NCBI GenBank assembly: GCA_050084515.1
Contig: CM114272.1
Coordinates: forward strand, 16,616,001-16,680,000
Direction: 5' to 3'
DNA: 64,000 nucleotides
Origin: Blasia pusilla
Taxonomy: Eukaryota > Marchantiophyta > Marchantiopsida > Blasiales
Position numbers and translations under genes: made by a program. Below, piece after piece: positions 58,901-64,000 of this stretch. Within the stretch, counting starts at the first letter, position 1. Every line of letters starts with the position of its first letter. The notes beneath the pieces were generated by a model, which saw nothing but the letters and a program-made list of their open reading frames with translations, did not search any database and was not told where the DNA came from.

Positions 58901-61900
58901 AAATGATTAAGGATTTTGCATTAACATTCAACATGCATTAGGTGGACCTAAAGAAGAATATCAATACATCCTGAGAAAATGAGGTGGTTCTTAAAGGGAA
59001 ATGACCAAGGGGAAATTACTTATAACCAATATTAACACTTAGCAAAGACATCATTGTTAATACACAATACTTCCCATACATGCAGAATCCACAAGGACTA
59101 CAGCTCAAAGCCTTCACTGCTTGCACAAAGACTCTATTGACACTACCAAAAAAATCCGTGTCATGACATACATGCATGCTGACCTCTAAACATAAACCCA
59201 CAACACCGACTCCAGACATATTATCCCAGCCAGAATAACCAGTCTATTGAACCGAGTACCTTGTACGGGGAATCTGCTACGCTGTTTGACACCATATCAA
59301 GGATGGGTGATGCATTTTCAGCTCCCCCATTCTGCACCACAATGGTGACGATCTGAATCCAAACCCCTGTTACATGGATTTTCTACCTCAGAATTGACCA
59401 CAGCTTAAGTACACCCATTGATTGAAATTCATCATTCCCAGCTATCTGATTCTATATTGAGTACAGCAGACAAGAAAGGCTCTTGAACATGCTCCATGCT
59501 TTCAGTACGCCAAACCACACCACCTTTACCGTAGACAGAATTCACCACAAGAACACCTTAGGCATTTGACCATAGAAGCAGGACTATTAACAACAATTTT
59601 CTGACAATTCTAGATTTATCTTATCCCAGTCTAATTTTCTCTGTTACTGCTTGTGTCTGATATGCTGTTGTTTCTACTACATCTTGGGCTTACTTTGAGA
59701 AACTAAATAAACAAGATGGAAGTCAAAGCAAGCTGTTCCATTCACTGAAATCAGACTCTCACACAAATGTTTCACTAGATGTTTGAAAATTCGTTTCTCT
59801 GTCTTCTAGACCAAGTAGCTTCTAGACTGCCCAGACAAATCATCTTCCAAAATCAAGTTGGTCTCATTGAGGATTCAACTAAACTGTTTGTATACCAAGC
59901 CCTTTAACCTTAACTTGCACTCACACACAATATGAGGGAATCTTTGACTATTATCAGGATCCTGAAGCCCTCCCACAATCAAAACTTACTGCTTACCTTA
60001 CCTTTTAGCAACTAGAAAACATAATCTACCATGAAAAGCTGACCCAGGCACTACCCGATTTGATATACTGTTGTCCCCTGTCACTCAATGTAGAATCCAC
60101 GCAGTAGTTTTGCCTTGTTGTTTGAGAGAAAAGATAGCGCACGTATATGCTAGCATATGTCATTATAACATGGACAAATGCTTATAGTTGATATTTGGAT
60201 GCGCACTTTCAGCTAGTCAGTTTATTGACAGAATAGAGTTTGACCAATAATAATCCTGAAATTGAACCTGGGAAGGTGGCATGGACTACACAAAGTCAAA
60301 TTCAGATTGTTATCAATCATAATTCATTTGAGCTTACTGCTGGTTGTGCAAAATCTTTTGGCCGTCGAATCTTCAAAGTAGTCCCATGCAGTGTAACACC
60401 ATCAAAAGCAAGAGCGGCAGTTGCATCCTCTGGCGTAATAAACTCTGCAAATGCATAGCTCTTCTCCAGGTTTACCTGGAGAGTCCAATGGAGGCCTGTT
60501 AATGTTAGATTCACTTCAACTAGATAACAGAAGAAGAAATTTTTGTACAAGAAAATCTGAGCTCTATTCAATCATTAGAACACACCACCACATATCTTCA
60601 CATTGAACTCCAGTATGAATTTGATCAGCACTCGGTTCCTGCCTATTAACAAGCACACAAATGACTTTAATTCACTGAAAACAAATGACAAACAACAAAT
60701 TTACCGAGCAGTTGATGCATGGCTTAGTCCCTGCTAAGTGATTAGCATTTGCTGATAGCATTGCTGCATTCATAAATTCTAAGAGTTCCCCATCTGAAAC
60801 TGTGGCGGGAACATTTCCGACGTACAGTCTTCTCAGTGGCCTGGTAGCTTGAGTCAATGTGACAGTTGTGACCGCTGGATTCACCTGCTGTAAAAGGGAT
60901 GGTATCATTGATGGAATGGTTGTAAGTCCACTGGAAGCTGAAGCAGATGTAGCTCCAGGTGAAAGAAGAACACTACTTGAGACTAAAGGAGCAACAGATA
61001 CAAGAGCAGCTGCTGCTTGATGTATAGCAGCTTGTTGGGCAGCTACTTGATGAGCTGCTGATATGGCAGCAACCATAGAACTATTCATTCCAGGTGGTGG
61101 CAAATCCCAAGCTCGAGGTTTTCTTCTCTCCGGTGAACGAGAGGGTGGAGAGGGAGTTTTAATAGCTGCCTCTGATCTCCGACGTCTAGGCGAGTATCCT
61201 CCAAGGCCACTGGTACCACCTCCAAATCTCCGGTATCTGCTGTCAATCGCCGCTAGTGTGCTGTTCCTCTCTTTTTCAAATTTTTCCCATTTGGCACGAT
61301 CCTTTTCAGATCTTCGAGGGGAAGTTGATTTACCATTTTCTTTCTTGGGGGGTGAGAGGCTTCTTGTGTGTGTGTGTGTGATTCAGAGTGAGACATACCT
61401 TTATGCTTGTAACGCTTAGTCTCACGAGAAGATAAATCTGAGCCATCATCATCTTTTACCCTATCTACTTTGACCATTTGTCTTCTCAACAAATACTCCT
61501 TGGAATTCACTTTTTTTTCTTTACCACCTTTGACAGGTTTCAATTGATGTGCTTCGGGAGACTTTCTTGTTTTCACGTGGTCTGTCCTGGTGGTTTCCCA
61601 AACATCAGTTTTATTGATACGAGCCTGCTGTTTACTCTCCCTGTAACGTTTGTGATCAGCTTTACCTTGTGCATCATGACTCCCTTGAGCTTCTCGGTAT
61701 TTTCCATTTGTCTGTCTTTCATTGGCCCTGCTGCTTTTAGCTCTCGACTTATTCCTAGAAGGAGAAGCTCCAACACCATTTGACCTAATTTTCTTCTGCC
61801 GAAGGTTCAACCTTTCCTGATGCAGAGAAGTACAGTCATATTTGCGTCTCAGGTCTCCTTCGTCTGTCTCTCGCTGAGGTTCAATTGCAGCTTCCTTTCC

Positions 61901-63882
61901 TTGGGCATCACTTCTAGTCTCAATTGTCTCTCCCGTCTTGACAACTTTCTCAACTTGGATAGAACTTTCCAAGGTTGGCTTAGAATCATCTTTCCAGTCT
62001 TCAGTGCGGGACTTAGCCTTCAACCTTCCTCCATCTCCACTTTCTTCTACGACTCCACCTTTGAGGGGGTTGTCTTCGACGTCTGCCTCTTCTGAATCCA
62101 GTATGGGAACGACAACTGTGCTACTACATCTTCTTTTCGTGTAAACCTCAATCCTACGAGTCGTGATTGGTGAATTCTCATCGTGGTTCACACATTTGAT
62201 GTCTAACCCATCCCGTTCCCTTACTTCTCTGGGTCCTGGTTCTAGCGTCTCCTGATTGAAAACGGCATCTGGTTGGCAGCACTTTCGACTGGCAGCGAGT
62301 TCGCACAATGTAGATCGTTCTTCCTTCCCTCCCCTGATCTGTTGAGTCGACTTCCCCTTCGTTACCACATCATCTAATTCTCTGAAGTCTTTCGTATCAC
62401 TGTCCCTTCTTCTGCTCAGCCTACGTTCCTCCTTTTTAAATTGTCGGACATGTTTACTGTGACTTTTAGTGTGGCCATGCCCTGTCCCCTCGCTAACACG
62501 TTCTATTCTGGCGTATGGAACATGTTCACTACTACCCCCCCTCATTCGCCGTCCCATCCGATACAGACAACTATCAAAAAATCCGGGAGCACGGCGAATA
62601 TGCGTATTTCTTCCAGCTTGTTGGTCTCTTCGGAACTCTTGACCATGTACATCAAGTTCGTTCCCATCGTGTACATGTCTACCTTCTTTCGACTCTTTCA
62701 TGAGTCGTCTGTCGTTGTCACCAAGCCTCCTGTGTTCCCCTCTTCTGCGCCTGTCTTGTTCCACAGTTTCTGTGTACACTTGACCTCCCCTGAGACCTCT
62801 CTCTCGATCTCTGGCTATTCTCTTTTCTTCTCTCGGAACAAAGTGACCGTGCTGTACGTGCTTACGTTCCCTGGCTTGAGTCTTGAATTCACGCTCTCTC
62901 TCCCTATCTAGCTCCTCCGTGTTCCTCTTTGATCCATCTCCTCGCTTCTTTACTTCTTCAGAGCCTTTGAATTCCTCGTCTCTGCTACGCTTCAAGGTTT
63001 TCTTTGATAGTCTTGCTTTTTCATGTTCCCTGCGAACAGTGGGTTGTCTCTCTTCTAAACGTTCGTCATGAGCAGATTGTGGCGCCTCAAGCGCAAGTGT
63101 TCTCCTGATGAGCGAGCCATTGCTCTTATGCTCTTCGTCCCGGCGTCCAGTGACTTGTGCCATGCTGGACCTACTCTTCTCCAGTAACACATGCGAATTA
63201 GCCCTTTCTTTCAGACGTTCTAAACTGTCTTCTCTTTGCTCGCATTCACCGCGAGGAATATCAGCATCCCGTTTCTTTACTCTCCAAATTTAGGTTGCTT
63301 CTCATCTCTGAAGTCCACTTGGAATTTGCTAACCTTCGATGACTCGTCTCTGTTGCCGTCCACAGCCCTCTCGACTGCAGAAAACGAGTAACTTTTTGCG
63401 CGCCAGACGACTCCATCGATCTTTTTCCGCTTTTCAGACCTAGTGCCACCAACCTCTATCCATCCTTTCCTACTAACAGCCGAACGCCCGTTCCCACTTC
63501 CACCGCCACCTCCTTCGGACCGCTCAATTGTGCTGCTTAAGACGTATCTGCCCCCAGCTCTGTGATCACCCGTCTCCCGTTTCTTCCTTTTGACACCTTT
63601 ACCCTTGGATCCAACGGCCTTTCGGCCGCTACGATCAACAAACTCCTGCTGTTCATCCTCAGAGACTACTTCACGTTCAGCGCTTCGGGAGCTCGGACCA
63701 TGTGAACTCTTGTCCTCATCCCCTGGCCCGGTTACCATTGAGAAAATACGATGCTCGCCAACCGCCACATCGTCCTTCGCCAATGGAGCCTCACAGCCGT
63801 CGCTGCTATCCATCGACACTGGAATCGAACAGTACGAAACACATGTCTCGCACACTTTCAAGGCGGCATTAGCAAAAGCCAC
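55916..63882 (-). CDS. U2AF65-like splicing factor with long charged N-terminus
   Basis: Eleven minus-strand exons join in phase to about 1510 residues: 63281-63882, 61399-63233, 60705-61339, 60338-60475, 59260-59352, 58702-58743, 57983-58078, 57356-57463, 57157-57249, 56928-57007 and 55916-56726. About the first 850 residues are rich in Arg, Glu, Lys and Ser. RRM1 starts RRLYVGNVPATVSDGELLEF and continues NLEKSYAFAEFITPEDATAA to LKIRRPKDF. RRM2 starts VFVGGISSSLSADK and ends MRLGTGFLTVVLATPD. The C-terminal homology domain starts FGNVKSMHLVQSKASRGFER, is split by about 170 acidic residues, and resumes KVYVEFSREESACQAAHSL with the Arg-x-Phe motif GRIF. U2AF65 binds the polypyrimidine tract before 3' splice sites. 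This copy resembles the longer plant paralogues more than canonical U2AF65. Two introns would be only 47 and 59 bp. Confidence 0.9.
58325..58450 (-). mobile_element. LINE-A 3' end inside a U2AF-like intron
   Basis: Reads as LINE-A in minus orientation: GTACTCGTTCAGTAGTGTCT on the plus strand corresponds to the element 3' end, and GGTTGGATGGTGCTCGAGAC to its internal block. It has no CT tail. It lies in the intron between exons 57983-58078 and 58702-58743, in the sense direction of the gene. Confidence 0.75.
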
Positions 63883-64000
63883 TCCACCCCGGGTGCACCA
63901 CTACTCGTGAGTCGTCATCCGCTCCAAGTACACCAAAGAAACGGACAAACTGCGATCCGATCCCCAAACCATGAAGAATTCTCCCGCACCTACTACCTCC
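63883..64000. promoter_or_regulatory. 5' flank of the U2AF-like gene
   Basis: Leader and promoter continue beyond the window. A second in-frame Met at 63813 (MDSSDGCE) is an alternative start. Confidence 0.4.

Overview
This is nuclear DNA from a land plant. Three genes with plant-type introns point to that: a mitochondrial acyl carrier protein, a minor light-harvesting protein of the LHCB7 type, and a plant U2AF65-like splicing factor with a very long charged N-terminus. The rest is mostly AT-rich DNA filled with decayed plant retroelements. The species cannot be fixed from sequence alone. The LINE-type reverse transcriptases and the GPY/F-type Ty3 remnant would suit a seed-free plant (bryophyte, lycophyte or fern), but that is a weak inference. 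Nothing bacterial, viral or CRISPR-like was seen.

Layout. 1-1262: head-to-tail array of 3' ends of one LINE family (LINE-A). 2310-2906: candidate unidentified gene end (+). 3586-4475: mitochondrial ACP (-). 5205-11368: a LINE-type reverse transcriptase remnant split by a Ty1/copia element (5920-11236, -) with both LTRs, primer-binding site, polypurine tract and a 5-bp target duplication. 11451-13022: tail of a Ty3/gypsy element and its LTR; a related solo LTR lies inverted at 25754-26848. 13023-19300: mostly unannotated AT-rich DNA with a small Helitron (16086-16251) and a perfect 28-bp palindrome. 19316-25260: two more LINE remnants. 27480-33950: two copies of a second copia family facing each other, one with a roughly 230-bp CA microsatellite inside its RNase H region.

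36076-64000 is the gene-rich half. It holds a SAM-domain protein (36076-37605, -), an unrecognised multi-exon membrane-protein gene that I assembled from phase-consistent exons (38204-40274, -), a candidate gene with a duplicated terminal exon (42021-42906, +), LHCB7 (44250-47035, -), a short Helitron (48126-48411), a long decayed LINE-A copy (about 49383-53900, -) and the U2AF65-like gene (55916-63882, -).

The genes do not form an operon or pathway; they are independent housekeeping or photosynthesis genes. The unifying feature is LINE-A. Its coding region seems to run almost to its 3' end, which is followed by a CT microsatellite. At least ten truncated copies with this end lie in the window, two of them inside introns of LHCB7 and the U2AF-like gene. 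I did not find a clearly new biological system. The most unusual items are the CT-associated LINE family, the fold-back inverted repeats in the copia copies, the U2AF-like architecture, and the unidentified membrane protein.
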